A stretch of DNA of 34,746 nt. Source: Paludibacteraceae bacterium (GTDB lineage: Bacteria; Bacteroidota; Bacteroidia; Bacteroidales; Paludibacteraceae). Below, piece after piece: positions 25,592 to 34,650 of this stretch; position 1 is the stretch's first letter, and every line of letters begins with the position of its first letter. The stretch is from positions 1 to 34,746 of the forward strand of contig JAGBRL010000052.1 in assembly GCA_017632345.1 (NCBI GenBank). Direction: 5' to 3'. The translations under genes and the position numbers were made by a program. Below the pieces are notes generated by a model. That model saw nothing but the letters and a program-made list of their open reading frames with translations. It had not been told where the DNA came from and ran no database searches.

Positions 25592-27112
25592 TTAATTATG
25601 ATACATTTTAGCGATGGAGCAGTGCTTCGGACATATCTCCGGAGTTATGTTCTCAATGAGAGTCGAGGCTGTTACTGCTTCGTTTTTGGCAGTAAGGCCA
25701 TGAGCAAAGACTGCGCATGTCGCAGCGTCTATAGGCGAGTGCTTCTGCGCAAGAAGAGATAGTATCATGCCTGTCAGCACATCTCCGCTGCCAGCTGTGG
25801 CGAGAGCCGGAGTGCCGGTTGAATTGAAACGTACCGAGCCGTCTGGAGAGGCTATGCTGGTGTACGCGCCTTTAAGCACGACAATCACATTATGTTTCTT
25901 CGCAAATTCGATTTGCTTTTCAAGTCTTTCGAAACTGTGAGACGACGGAGTGGTCAGCCTGTCGAACTCCTTGGGGTGCGGAGTGAGAATCGTGTTGTGC
26001 GGAAGGTATCTTAGCAGTTCTCTGTTTTCGCTCAGCAGATTTAGAGCGTCTGCGTCAATCACCATTTGTCCGGAATACAGCTTAAGAGCCTTTTCCAATG
26101 CAGCCTTGCTTTTCTCTGACTTGCCTAAGCCGGGACCTATTCCCACAGCGTTGTATTTTGCTATGTCGCCTATATTTGAGAAGCAAAACTCGTCGTCGTC
26201 AACTTCGGCGAGGGCTTCGGGAACAGAGATTTGCATTATCTCGTAACCTTTTTGAGGAATATGAGCGGTTAGCAGTCCGCAGCCAAACTTCATGCACGCT
26301 TTTGCGGCTAAGACGGCGGCGCCCATCATGCCGTAAGAGCCGGCTATGAGGTAGGCGTGTCCGAACGTGCCTTTGTGCGAGAATCTGGATATGGGTTTCG
26401 CGCTGAACGGAGTGCTGTTGCAGAACGAGTACGGAGATTCCAGCTTGGCTGAAACCTCTTTGGCGATACCTATGTCTATTATAGTGAATCCGTTTGGCAA
26501 AAACTTCTCGTTCTCCGCCATGAAGAGAGATATTTTTGGAGCGTTGAACGTGTATAGTTCAGACGCCTTGACTATAGTTTCAAGATTGTTGCTGCGGTTG
26601 TCTTCGCCGTAAAGTCCGGAAGGCATGTCTATGGATATTACGTGACAATCGCTGCGGTTAATCATCATGACGTATTCGGCAAACGTGCCTTCGAGCGGTC
26701 TGTTCAGACCCGACCCGAACAGTCCGTCTATGATTATGTCGGTCCCGCTCAAGTCAACAGGCACGTATGTCTTTGTCTCTGTCAGAATGTGACTGTGTTT
26801 TTTTTCAAGGTTTTCCTTTGCGCGAGCGCAGTCCGTCGACAAGGAGCATTTTGGATTTATGAGGTGTACGTTTATGTCGCAGACACCGTTTTCCATCAGC
26901 AGCCGGGCTAATACGAGAGCGTCGCCGCCGTTGTTCCCCGGTCCGGCGAAGATTGTTATGCGCTTGCTTCTTATACGCTCCTTATGCTTCTCCATTATGG
27001 CTCTGAACATGTTGCCGGCCGCACGTTCCATAAGTTCGTATGACGATATGCCTTCGAATGCGGTTTGCAATGAGTCGAGCTCTCTTATCTGAGCAGCTTT
27101 AAATATCTTCAT
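25592..27112 (-). CDS. nnr: Bifunctional NAD(P)HX epimerase / ADP-dependent NAD(P)HX dehydratase
   Basis: This enzyme repairs hydrated NADH and NADPH. The YjeF_N domain (about residues 1-215) interconverts R- and S-NAD(P)HX; the kinase-like C-terminal domain (about 225-500) dehydrates S-NAD(P)HX using ADP. Visible marks are FAGPGNNGGDALVLARLL in the epimerase half, and KGTFGHAYLIAGSYGMMGA, GIGPGLGK, LTPHPKEFDRL and ATAGSGDVLTGMI in the dehydratase half. The 506-residue length is that of the fused bacterial form. It is spaced 6 bases from the GT51 gene upstream and 16 from the NlpC/P60 gene downstream, so all three share a transcript. Confidence 0.95.
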   Translation of the reverse strand: MKIFKAAQIRELDSLQTAFEGISSYELMERAAGNMFRAIMEKHKERIRSKRITIFAGPGNNGGDALVLARLLMENGVCDINVHLINPKCSLSTDCARAKENLEKKHSHILTETKTYVPVDLSGTDIIIDGLFGSGLNRPLEGTFAEYVMMINRSDCHVISIDMPSGLYGEDNRSNNLETIVKASELYTFNAPKISLFMAENEKFLPNGFTIIDIGIAKEVSAKLESPYSFCNSTPFSAKPISRFSHKGTFGHAYLIAGSYGMMGAAVLAAKACMKFGCGLLTAHIPQKGYEIMQISVPEALAEVDDDEFCFSNIGDIAKYNAVGIGPGLGKSEKSKAALEKALKLYSGQMVIDADALNLLSENRELLRYLPHNTILTPHPKEFDRLTTPSSHSFERLEKQIEFAKKHNVIVVLKGAYTSIASPDGSVRFNSTGTPALATAGSGDVLTGMILSLLAQKHSPIDAATCAVFAHGLTAKNEAVTASTLIENITPEICPKHCSIAKMYHN

Positions 27113-27118
27113 AAATCT

Positions 27119-29092
27119 CTATTTTTTTCTTTTAAAAATGTTGAAAAAGTTTTTGAACACAGACGGCTTCTCTTCTTTTTCGGAGAGGTCTGGGAAATAA
27201 TCTTTCGCTTTGCCTTTCAGTTCCACTTCTGGCTTCAGTTTTCTGAACTCTCTGTCAGATATGTATCCGTGTTTGTGCAGCCTGCCGCCGACAACCTCGT
27301 AATAGTTCGTGTGATACTCCTTCAGTGTTCCGTCTTCGTTGAAAGACCATTTGAATTTTTTCGGACGAGGAATGATGCTTGCCATGAATATGGCTTCGGC
27401 AGGCGACAGGTCGTCGCAGCTTTTGTCAAAATAGAACTTTGCAGCCTCTTCCGCTCCGTAGATGTTTGGCCCCCATTCAATTATGTTGAGATAGGTCTCG
27501 TACATTCTTTCTTTCGTGACGAGGCGGTTGTTCTCTATAAGCCACACTATCATCATCTCTTCGAGTTTTCTCATCATGGTTTTGTTTCGGCTGAGGAAAA
27601 CGTTTTTGACGAGCTGCATAGATATGGTGCTGCCACCTCTTGCGAAACGTTTCTCTTTGATGTTCCTTATCATGGATTCGCGTATGGCGCTTTCGAGAAA
27701 TCCTTTATGGTGGAAGAAGTGTCCGTCTTCCGAGAACATTACAGCTCCGCGCAGGCAAGGCGCGATGTCGTCAAGTTTGCGGAAGTTCGGGTTCTCTTCT
27801 CCTACAACAAAGCTGCGGACAAGCTCACCCTTTTCGTAAGCGTTGTAGGTGAACGGCTGCTGCATCATTCTGAAGTCGGTGGCGCCAAACTGCTCAATCT
27901 TGAAGTCGTGCTTGTTTAAGCAAGAGTATAGTTTTAGGCTATCGACGTTATCGAAATTTACGTTGAGATAAAATTTGTAGTCGAGAGAGCCTGATGTCTT
28001 TATGCCTTCGAGATTGGAGAACATTCCGCTCGGTATAGAGGAGAACAGGTCGTCTGCAGGAAACTTGTCTTTGCTGACGGATATGGTAAGCTCCGTTTCC
28101 GGCTTAGTTTTCACTCTTATGTACGGGCTGAACGTAAGTTTGTTGAAATGAACGACAGAAGAGCTGTCTAGCTCTATGCAGTCGTTACGAGCGTTTAGTA
28201 TGTAGTCTATGGACATGTCTTCAAAAAGAAGTTCCTTTTCGGATATTCGCCAGTGTTCTACGCAGAGATTCTTCACCGCAAGATTTCCTCCTATCTGAGT
28301 CCATTCCGTCTTGTCTGCCAACGCGCTGAAGTCAAGCTGCACAGTGTCAAACGCCACGGTCATGTCATATTTGTACTTGATATAGGGCAGTGCCACCTTG
28401 TTGTTTTTTGACGCGAAGATTTTGCAGTGCAGACTTTTGTCAGTGTGCCTGAAAGTTCCGTCAAGCGTGAACTTTTGCAACGTGGAGTCTTCGGAAAAAA
28501 TCAGGTCAGTGGTGAATTTGTTGTTGTCAATTTTCAGCTCCGGAGTCATGAGCGACGCATTATAGGTCGGGCTTTGCGCGCTTATGCGGATGTTTGTGGC
28601 TGCAAAGTCTTCCGGCACAAGTCTGAAAATCGTTGAAAGCATGTTAGAAAAACGTTCTGAGTAACTCTTTTTCGGAGTGTTGTCATTAGATTTTGCCGAC
28701 TCGTTCACGCCTTTTTTGAAAAGAGGCTCGAAGTTCCGCTGTTTTCCGTTATCTGTAAGCCTTACGCTTAAGCTGTCGATGTGCAGCTTGCTTACTTTTA
28801 TCCTCCCTTTGACTAATTCCCAGAGCGAAATTTCGGAGCAAACAGACCCTACAGTCGAGAGCGTGTCGCAGCCTGCCGGAACAACAGCTATGTCTGAGAG
28901 GCAAATGCCGTTCAGCCCTTGCATGTTGAGGCTCTTATACGAAACCTTGACATTGCGTCTGTTTTCAAACTCGGAAAGTTTTTCGGACAGTATTGACGCA
29001 ATTATAGAATCGCGTTGCAAATATGCGTAAGTTGCTGCCGAAAAGATGGCCAGCAGCAGAACTGCTAATATGATATAAAATGTCTTTTTCAT
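27119..29092 (-). CDS. Membrane-anchored AsmA-like / GT51 peptidoglycan glycosyltransferase
   Basis: The 657-residue protein has one N-terminal membrane segment (about 4-24). A long beta-rich region (about 35-420) resembles AsmA/TamB-type proteins (VKVSYKSLNMQGLNGICLSDI and repeated VKNLCVEH-like strands). A C-terminal GT51 domain (about 430-610) follows. The GT51 motifs are complete: Glu455 in FSEDGHFFHHKGF, RGGSTISMQLVKNVFLS, KLEEMMIVWLIENN and ERMYETYLNIIEWG. It should polymerise lipid II in the periplasm but has no transpeptidase domain, so it is monofunctional. On the minus strand TAATTTTG (CAAAATTA at 29114-29121) fits a -7 element 22 bases upstream of the start. It leads the operon with nnr and nlpC. 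Confidence 0.88.
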   Translation of the reverse strand: MKKTFYIILAVLLLAIFSAATYAYLQRDSIIASILSEKLSEFENRRNVKVSYKSLNMQGLNGICLSDIAVVPAGCDTLSTVGSVCSEISLWELVKGRIKVSKLHIDSLSVRLTDNGKQRNFEPLFKKGVNESAKSNDNTPKKSYSERFSNMLSTIFRLVPEDFAATNIRISAQSPTYNASLMTPELKIDNNKFTTDLIFSEDSTLQKFTLDGTFRHTDKSLHCKIFASKNNKVALPYIKYKYDMTVAFDTVQLDFSALADKTEWTQIGGNLAVKNLCVEHWRISEKELLFEDMSIDYILNARNDCIELDSSSVVHFNKLTFSPYIRVKTKPETELTISVSKDKFPADDLFSSIPSGMFSNLEGIKTSGSLDYKFYLNVNFDNVDSLKLYSCLNKHDFKIEQFGATDFRMMQQPFTYNAYEKGELVRSFVVGEENPNFRKLDDIAPCLRGAVMFSEDGHFFHHKGFLESAIRESMIRNIKEKRFARGGSTISMQLVKNVFLSRNKTMMRKLEEMMIVWLIENNRLVTKERMYETYLNIIEWGPNIYGAEEAAKFYFDKSCDDLSPAEAIFMASIIPRPKKFKWSFNEDGTLKEYHTNYYEVVGGRLHKHGYISDREFRKLKPEVELKGKAKDYFPDLSEKEEKPSVFKNFFNIFKRKK

Positions 29093-29197
29093 AAAAAAGA
29101 ATCAATAATTTCACAAAATTAGCAAAAAATAAAATTCTTTGAAAAAAAAGAGCGATATTTGCAAAATAGCAAAAAGAATTATTCAAAGTAGTGCCGA

Positions 29198-30328
29198 ATG
29201 AAGTTTGAACTTTTACATACCGATTTGCAAAGTAAGGCAAGAGCGGGAAAGATATATACAGATCATGGCGAGATTGAGACGCCTATTTTTATGCCGGTGG
29301 GTACGCTTGGCTCTGTCAAGGGGGTGCATCAGCGCGAACTGGAGGGCGATATTATGGCCCAGATAATATTGGGCAACACGTATCACCTTTATTTGCGTCC
29401 GGGGCTTGATGTTCTGGAGAAGGCCGGCGGGCTGCATAAGTTCAACGGCTGGAGCCGGCCGATTCTTACTGATAGCGGCGGGTTTCAGGTCTTTTCGCTT
29501 TCCGGTATGCGAAAACTTACGGAAGAGGGGGCTGTGTTCCGTTCGCATATAGATGGTTCTAAGCATATTTTCACGCCGGAAAATGTGGTTGACACTCAGC
29601 GTATTATCGGTGCAGACATTATAATGGCTCTTGATGAGTGCACTCCTGGCACGGCCGATTTCAATTACGCGCGCAAGTCTATGGAGATGACTCACAGGTG
29701 GCTGGACAGAGGGTTGGACCGATTTAAGGCAACGGAACCCAAGTATGGTTATCAGCAGACATTCTTCCCTATTGTGCAGGGTTGCACGTTTAAGGACTTG
29801 AGGAGAAAGTCGGCGGAGTACATCGCTTCTAAAGATTGTGACGGAAACGCGATCGGCGGACTTGCTGTCGGCGAGCCGGCTGAGGTCATGTATGAGATGA
29901 TCGAGGTTGTGAATGAGATTCTGCCTGAAAATAAGCCGAGGTACCTGATGGGGGTCGGCACTCCTATAAATATACTGGAGGCGATAGAGAGAGGGGTTGA
30001 TATGTTCGACTGTGTTATGCCTACGCGTAACGGACGCAACGGTATGCTTTTCACTCAAAAGGGTATCATAAATATAAAAAACAATAAGTGGAAGGATGAC
30101 TTTTCTCCGATTGACCCGGACGGTACTTCTTTTGTGGACACGTTCTACACAAAGGCTTATCTGCGTCATCTTTTTGTCTCTCAGGAACTTCTGGCCCTGC
30201 AAATTGCCTCGATTCATAACCTTGCGTTTTATTTGTGGCTGGTGAAAGAGGCAAGAAAGCATATCTTAGCGGGCGATTTTTCTGAATGGAAAAGGATTAT
30301 GGTGCCAATGTTGGGTAACAGACTTTAA
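29198..30328 (+). CDS. tgt: Queuine tRNA-ribosyltransferase (tRNA-guanine transglycosylase)
   Basis: Tgt swaps guanine 34 of GUN-anticodon tRNAs for preQ1 in queuosine synthesis. In 376 residues the general acid/base Asp92 lies in LTDSGGFQVFSLSG and the nucleophile Asp271 in MFDCVMPTRNGRNG. In well-studied bacterial Tgt the C-terminal zinc site is Cys-x-Cys-x2-Cys plus a His. Here the aligned segment reads DPDGTSFVDTFYTKAYLRHLF, cut short for length, with Gly309, Ser311 and Asp314 where the cysteines should be, while His340 of SIHNL is kept. The fold is otherwise intact and the frame is clean. The gene is 11 bases upstream of the LptF/G gene, so they are likely co-transcribed. Confidence 0.95.
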   Translation: MKFELLHTDLQSKARAGKIYTDHGEIETPIFMPVGTLGSVKGVHQRELEGDIMAQIILGNTYHLYLRPGLDVLEKAGGLHKFNGWSRPILTDSGGFQVFSLSGMRKLTEEGAVFRSHIDGSKHIFTPENVVDTQRIIGADIIMALDECTPGTADFNYARKSMEMTHRWLDRGLDRFKATEPKYGYQQTFFPIVQGCTFKDLRRKSAEYIASKDCDGNAIGGLAVGEPAEVMYEMIEVVNEILPENKPRYLMGVGTPINILEAIERGVDMFDCVMPTRNGRNGMLFTQKGIINIKNNKWKDDFSPIDPDGTSFVDTFYTKAYLRHLFVSQELLALQIASIHNLAFYLWLVKEARKHILAGDFSEWKRIMVPMLGNRL

Positions 30329-30339
30329 ATGATGTGGTT

Positions 30340-31422
30340 ATGTTAAAACGATTAGACGTATATATAATTAAAAAGTTCTTAGGAACATTTTTTCTGGCAA
30401 TTGCTCTGATTATTAGCATTGCGATAGTTTTCGACGTGTCAGAGAAGATTGACGACTTTATGGAGCATGAGGCTCCTCTCGAAGCGATTGTGTTTGACTA
30501 TTATCTTAATTTCATTCCTTATTTCGCTAACCTTTTCAGTCCGCTGTTCACTTTTATTGCGGTGATTTTCTTTACTTCAAAGTTGGCTAACAACTCCGAA
30601 ATCATTGCGATTTTTGCCTCCGGAATAAGTTTTCATCGGCTTTTGCGGCCGTATATGATTTCGGCGGGGCTGATTGCGGTGATGTCTTTCTTGCTTAGCG
30701 GTTATGTGATTCCGCCTGCTAATACGGAACGTCTTGATTTTCAGGAGAATTATGTAAAGAAAAAGCGCTCGACGTCAATCTCTAAAGTGCATATGGAGGT
30801 TAGTCCTGGTGTTATTTTATACATAGAGTCTTACGAGGAGAGCGACGGGAAAAGCAGGGGAATTGGCGCTTCGTTGGAAAAGTTTGACGGCAAGACGCTT
30901 GTATCTCGTATGACAATGCGCCGCCTGGAGTGGGATACTCTTAACAAATGGACTGCTAAAAATTACATGATTCGCGACTTTGACGGGATGTACGAAACGC
31001 TGAGAAGGGGTGTCTCTTTGGACACGATTATACCTGTCGAGCCGTCTGAGTTTTTTGTGTATCCGGGCATGCACGAGCAGATGAACAATCAAGAACTTAA
31101 AGACTACATCGCAAAGCAGAGTAAGCGAGGTGTGGGCAACATAAAGGATTTTGAAATCGAGTATGAAAAGCGCTTCGCGTTTCCTTTCGCTTCGTTCATA
31201 TTGACTTTAATTGGGGTTTCACTCTCTTCAAAGAAAATTAAGGGCGGTATGGGGCTTAATATCGGTATTGGCCTTTTGTTGAGCTTCACTTATATAATGT
31301 TTTACACAGTGTCGTCGTCTTTCGCTGTTAGCGGAACGATGTCGCCGTTTGCTGCCGTTTGGTTGCCAAATGTGGTATACGCTGTGATTGCTGCGGTTTT
31401 ATATTACAAAGCTCCTAAATAA
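30340..31422 (+). CDS. LptF/LptG family permease (lipopolysaccharide export)
   Basis: LptF and LptG form the inner-membrane half of the LptB2FG transporter that lifts lipopolysaccharide from the membrane. The 360-residue protein has the family layout: three membrane segments at the N-terminus (about 12-32, 55-78 and 100-122), a periplasmic jelly-roll region (about 125-265), then three more segments at the end (about 280-355). The N-terminus MLKRLDVYIIKKFLGTFF is typical. The ATG at 30340 is preferred to a GTG six bases earlier. Whether it is the F or the G protein cannot be decided. It follows tgt by 11 bases, an arrangement I believe is common in this phylum. Confidence 0.92.
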   Translation: MLKRLDVYIIKKFLGTFFLAIALIISIAIVFDVSEKIDDFMEHEAPLEAIVFDYYLNFIPYFANLFSPLFTFIAVIFFTSKLANNSEIIAIFASGISFHRLLRPYMISAGLIAVMSFLLSGYVIPPANTERLDFQENYVKKKRSTSISKVHMEVSPGVILYIESYEESDGKSRGIGASLEKFDGKTLVSRMTMRRLEWDTLNKWTAKNYMIRDFDGMYETLRRGVSLDTIIPVEPSEFFVYPGMHEQMNNQELKDYIAKQSKRGVGNIKDFEIEYEKRFAFPFASFILTLIGVSLSSKKIKGGMGLNIGIGLLLSFTYIMFYTVSSSFAVSGTMSPFAAVWLPNVVYAVIAAVLYYKAPK

Positions 31423-31456
31423 TGGGGTGATATTGCAAACTAAATAGATGTGTATC

Positions 31457-32998
31457 ATGTCTTTGGATAAAATACAAATGTTGCGTGACAAAAAGGCGGC
31501 GCTGGAAAAGGGTGGCGGTGATGCGGCTCTTGCAAAGCAGCGCGCGGCGGGCAAGATGACTGCTCGTGAACGTATTGAGGAACTGCTCGACAAGGGCTCT
31601 TTTCAGGAGTACGACCTTTTTGTGAAGCACGAGATTCATGACTTCGGAATGGCAGGGAAAGAACTTGCCGGCGACGGAGTGGTTACTGGCACCGGCACTG
31701 TAGGTGGCTCGCCGGTTTGTGTCTATGCGCAGGATTTTTCTGTGCAGGGTGGCTCGCTTGGGCTTATGCACGCGCGAAAGATCACAAAAATTATGGATCA
31801 CGCTATAAAGATGAAGGTGCCGTGTATTGGTATTAACGACTCTGGCGGTGCTCGTATTCAGGAGGGCGTCGGCGCTTTGGCTGGTTACGGCGAGATTTTC
31901 TACCGCAACACGATGGCTTCTGGTGTGATTCCGCAGATTTCTGTTATATTGGGTCCTTGCGCTGGTGGCGCCGTGTATTCTCCGGCTTTGACTGATTTTG
32001 TGTTCGTTGTGGATAATGTGTCGAAGATGTTTATAACTGGCCCTAACGTGATTGAGACTGTTTTGGGCGAGAAGATTTCGCAGGAAGACCTTGGTGGGGC
32101 AAGGGTGCATGCCGAAATAACGGGCAACGCTCATTTTTTTGCTTCTGATGAGAAGGAGTGTTTTGACATGATTAAGCGTCTGCTTGCTCTTATTCCTAAA
32201 AATAATATGGAAAGGGCTGCAGCAGAGAAGCCTGCCGAGCCTCGTTCCGTGAAAAAGATCGAGGAGATTATTCCGTCTGACCCGAAACAGCCGTATGATG
32301 TGCGCGATATAATAAGGGCTATATCAGATAATTCCGATTTCTTTGAGGTGCATGAGCTGTTTGCTAAAAATATTGTGGTTGGCTTCGGACGAATGAATGG
32401 GGAGACTGTCGGTTTTGTGGCTAATCAGCCGCTTTTTCTTGCTGGTGTGCTTGACTGTGACAGTTCTGACAAGGCCGCGCGTTTTATCCGTTATTGCGAC
32501 GCTTTCAATATCCCTATCATAACTCTTGAGGATATGCCGGGTTATCTTCCGGGTGTCGATCAGGAACATGCCGGGGTTATTCGTCACGGTGCTAAGATGC
32601 TTTACGCTTACTCTGAGGCTACTGTGCCGAAAATAACTGTGATTTTGCGAAAGGCTTATGGTGGCGGCTATATAGCCATGAACTCAAGGCATTTGGGCGC
32701 GGACTTTGTTTTTGCCCTTCCTAGTGCCGAAATTGCCGTAATGGGGCCAGAGGGTGCCGCTAATATAATCTTCAAGAAGGATATTGCAGAGGCTGAAAAT
32801 CAAGATGAAATGCGTAAGTTAAAGGTTCAGGAGTATATTGATAAATTTGCTAATCCGTATGTGGCTGCCGGAAAAGGTTTTATTGATGCGGTGATAGAAC
32901 CGTCTGAAACTCGCAAGGCCTTGATTCATGCGTTGTCTTTGTCAAAGGGGAAAGACGAGTTTCGTCCTGTGAAAAAGCATGGTGTGCCTCCTTTCTGA
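31457..32998 (+). CDS. mmdA: Biotin-dependent acyl-CoA carboxyltransferase (MmdA / PccB type)
   Basis: The protein moves a carboxyl group between biotin and an acyl-CoA, as in methylmalonyl-CoA decarboxylase or propionyl-CoA carboxylase. The 513 residues hold the two crotonase-like halves. The N-terminal half has GTVGGSPVCVYAQDFSVQGG and the oxyanion-type GPCAGGAVYSPALTD. The C-terminal half has GYLPGVDQEHAG, KAYGGGYIAMNSRHLGAD and MGPEGAANI. The start at 31457 (MSLDKIQMLRDK) is chosen; an ATG three codons earlier exists. It lies 34 bases after the permease gene and 32 before the biotin carrier gene. Decarboxylase and carboxylase use cannot be told apart because the other subunits are not in the window. 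Confidence 0.92.
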   Translation: MSLDKIQMLRDKKAALEKGGGDAALAKQRAAGKMTARERIEELLDKGSFQEYDLFVKHEIHDFGMAGKELAGDGVVTGTGTVGGSPVCVYAQDFSVQGGSLGLMHARKITKIMDHAIKMKVPCIGINDSGGARIQEGVGALAGYGEIFYRNTMASGVIPQISVILGPCAGGAVYSPALTDFVFVVDNVSKMFITGPNVIETVLGEKISQEDLGGARVHAEITGNAHFFASDEKECFDMIKRLLALIPKNNMERAAAEKPAEPRSVKKIEEIIPSDPKQPYDVRDIIRAISDNSDFFEVHELFAKNIVVGFGRMNGETVGFVANQPLFLAGVLDCDSSDKAARFIRYCDAFNIPIITLEDMPGYLPGVDQEHAGVIRHGAKMLYAYSEATVPKITVILRKAYGGGYIAMNSRHLGADFVFALPSAEIAVMGPEGAANIIFKKDIAEAENQDEMRKLKVQEYIDKFANPYVAAGKGFIDAVIEPSETRKALIHALSLSKGKDEFRPVKKHGVPPF

Positions 32999-33030
32999 TT
33001 TTAAATTGTTTGATTAATTTTGATTGTGTT

Positions 33031-33339
33031 ATGAACGATTTGTCTGAAATAAAAATAGATTCGGAGGTCTATTATACGTGTCTGACGAGGAAGTATTTGC
33101 AGCGTAAGGTTTATGAGCCTGCAAATCCGAAGTTGTTGTCGTCTGTTATTCCTGGCACGGTGACTAAGCTTTGCGTTAAGGGCGGTGATGTTGTGAAGCG
33201 TGGCGATTTGCTCCTAATCTTGGAGGCGATGAAGATGGAAAACAGAATTGTCGCGCCGTTTGACGGAATGGTTAAGAGTGTTTGTGTTGCAGAAGGGGAT
33301 AAGATAGCGAAGAACGCAACTATGATCGAGTTTGAATAA
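33031..33339 (+). CDS. Short biotin carboxyl carrier protein
   Basis: The 102-residue protein is nearly all biotinyl domain: about 35 residues of leader, then SSVIPGTVTKLCVKGGDVVK and the biotin attachment site EAMKMEN with Lys68, then APFDGMVKSV and the closing GDKIAKNATMIEFE. Residues 36-102 form a full hammerhead domain. It lacks the Pro/Ala-rich linker common in other carriers. The ATG at 33031 is chosen over an ATT-type extension to 33010. It follows the carboxyltransferase by 32 bases and must serve it; a strong terminator comes next. No biotin carboxylase or membrane decarboxylase subunit follows. Confidence 0.92.
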   Translation: MNDLSEIKIDSEVYYTCLTRKYLQRKVYEPANPKLLSSVIPGTVTKLCVKGGDVVKRGDLLLILEAMKMENRIVAPFDGMVKSVCVAEGDKIAKNATMIEFE

Positions 33340-33352
33340 TGCAGAATAAGAG

Positions 33353-33396
33353 ACGTCCCGAAAAAAAGATTTCTTTGTTTTCGGGACGTTTTTTTT
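33353..33396 (+). terminator. Intrinsic terminator after the biotin carrier gene
   Basis: ACGTCCCGAAAA (33353-33364) pairs perfectly with TTTTCGGGACGT (33378-33389) around a 13-nt loop, followed by eight Ts to 33396. It separates the plus-strand operon from the converging secreted-protein gene. Confidence 0.92.
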
Positions 33397-33429
33397 GTTG
33401 TGTGCTCTGAAGTGATGACGGAGCCAGTC

Positions 33430-34500
33430 TTATTTGTAGCTTCCGTTAACGAACCGCAGTGTTTCGTTCATCACATCTTTTTGCTCCATCTCTATACATT
33501 TGTTGCTTCCTTTTTGTTCAAGAACCTGCTTCGGGCCGCTTTCGTTGCCGTAAGGCTGGTCGTCGGAAATTTTTGTAATTTCAACTTTTTTCACCTCGAT
33601 GGTCTCTTTGCCGAATAATCGAGCGAACAGGCTTTTGCGCCTTCTTTGCGTCACTTTAATTTCAGAACCTGCGGTCACTGTTCCGTAAGCCTTCAGCCCT
33701 TCGGTGCTTTTTCTGATGGCTTCGTCATTTGCCGCAATTTCTGCAGCGAATGCGGCGGAGTCCATGGGAACATAAGGTTCTTCGTTTTCGACAAGACTCA
33801 AAGTGTCTGCCAATTTTATAGATTCGTCGGCAAGCAGGGAGTCGAGGTCTGTTTTAGATACATCGTCAACTCCTTTTTTCACTACAGAAGTGACGCTTAT
33901 GCGCACGTTTATGTCGCGGTATTTGCTTTTCTTTGCTTTCGTGCGGGACATCACCATAATTCTGTTTTCGGAGAACGTTTCGCTTTCGCATCCGTAGTCG
34001 TTCCATTTTTTGTAGGTGTTGCCCATCGGATATTTGTCAAGAAGCTTTTCCATACTTTTGCCTGTTGGCAAATACAGTGATATAACTTCGGAGCTTCTCT
34101 TCATGTTTCTGTGCGTCGCATTTTCCTGCAGACGTACGCCAAACGCCCTTATGGTCTTTTCGTCGTCGAGAAAGAACGCTGCAAAGTCAAAAGAGACCGA
34201 GCTTGGATTCATCAAGTCAAGGTTAATAGCCTCTTTGTCGAGATAACTGCATGTTATTTCAGACTTTGCTGTGTTGAAAAAGACAATTAGCGCATCTAAA
34301 AACTTGTCGTTAGATGCGTTTTTCACAGGAATGAAAAACACGGATGTGCTGTCTTCGTACGGCACAACATCTTCTTTCACTAATGAGACATTGCAGTCGC
34401 TGCCGTTGATTTTGCTTTGTTCAAGAACTTTGACTAAGTTGCTCGCGCTTAGAGCGTTGCAAATAAGCGATAATATTATTATGGAAATTAATCTTTTCAT
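33430..34500 (-). CDS. Hypothetical secreted protein
   Basis: I do not recognise the family. The 356-residue protein starts at the ATG at 34500 (MKRLISIIILSLICNALSAS), a clear signal peptide with probable cleavage after about residue 19; a longer frame would cross its own promoter. The first 220 residues look like a mixed beta-rich domain (SVFFIPVKNASNDKFLDAL, ISLYLPTGKSMEKLLDKYP, DINVRISVTSVVKKG). The remainder is polar and charged, with a basic patch QRRRKSLFARLFGK around 290-305, and is probably unstructured. No lipobox, membrane segment or catalytic motif is visible. It has its own consensus promoter and stands alone on the minus strand. Confidence 0.7.
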   Translation of the reverse strand: MKRLISIIILSLICNALSASNLVKVLEQSKINGSDCNVSLVKEDVVPYEDSTSVFFIPVKNASNDKFLDALIVFFNTAKSEITCSYLDKEAINLDLMNPSSVSFDFAAFFLDDEKTIRAFGVRLQENATHRNMKRSSEVISLYLPTGKSMEKLLDKYPMGNTYKKWNDYGCESETFSENRIMVMSRTKAKKSKYRDINVRISVTSVVKKGVDDVSKTDLDSLLADESIKLADTLSLVENEEPYVPMDSAAFAAEIAANDEAIRKSTEGLKAYGTVTAGSEIKVTQRRRKSLFARLFGKETIEVKKVEITKISDDQPYGNESGPKQVLEQKGSNKCIEMEQKDVMNETLRFVNGSYK

Positions 34501-34530
34501 TGGCTCTATAGTTATTTGTGAAAACTCACA

Positions 34531-34560
34531 CAAATATAGAAATATAAATGGGAAGAACAA
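34531..34560 (-). promoter_or_regulatory. Promoter of the hypothetical secreted protein gene
   Basis: On the minus strand, TTG (CAA at 34558-34560) and TATATTTG (CAAATATA at 34531-34538) are 19 nt apart, an exact match to the Bacteroidetes consensus. Transcription would start near 34527, 27 bases before the start codon. A small TGTGA/TCACA hairpin (34517-34530) lies just at the transcript start. Confidence 0.7.
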
Positions 34561-34650
34561 TTAAAAAGAGAGAAAAAGTTGAAAGTCAGCTGCTCTTTCA
34601 TTTAGAAATTATTAGTGTCCGATAAAACTTTTTAAGCAATAAAAAAAATT

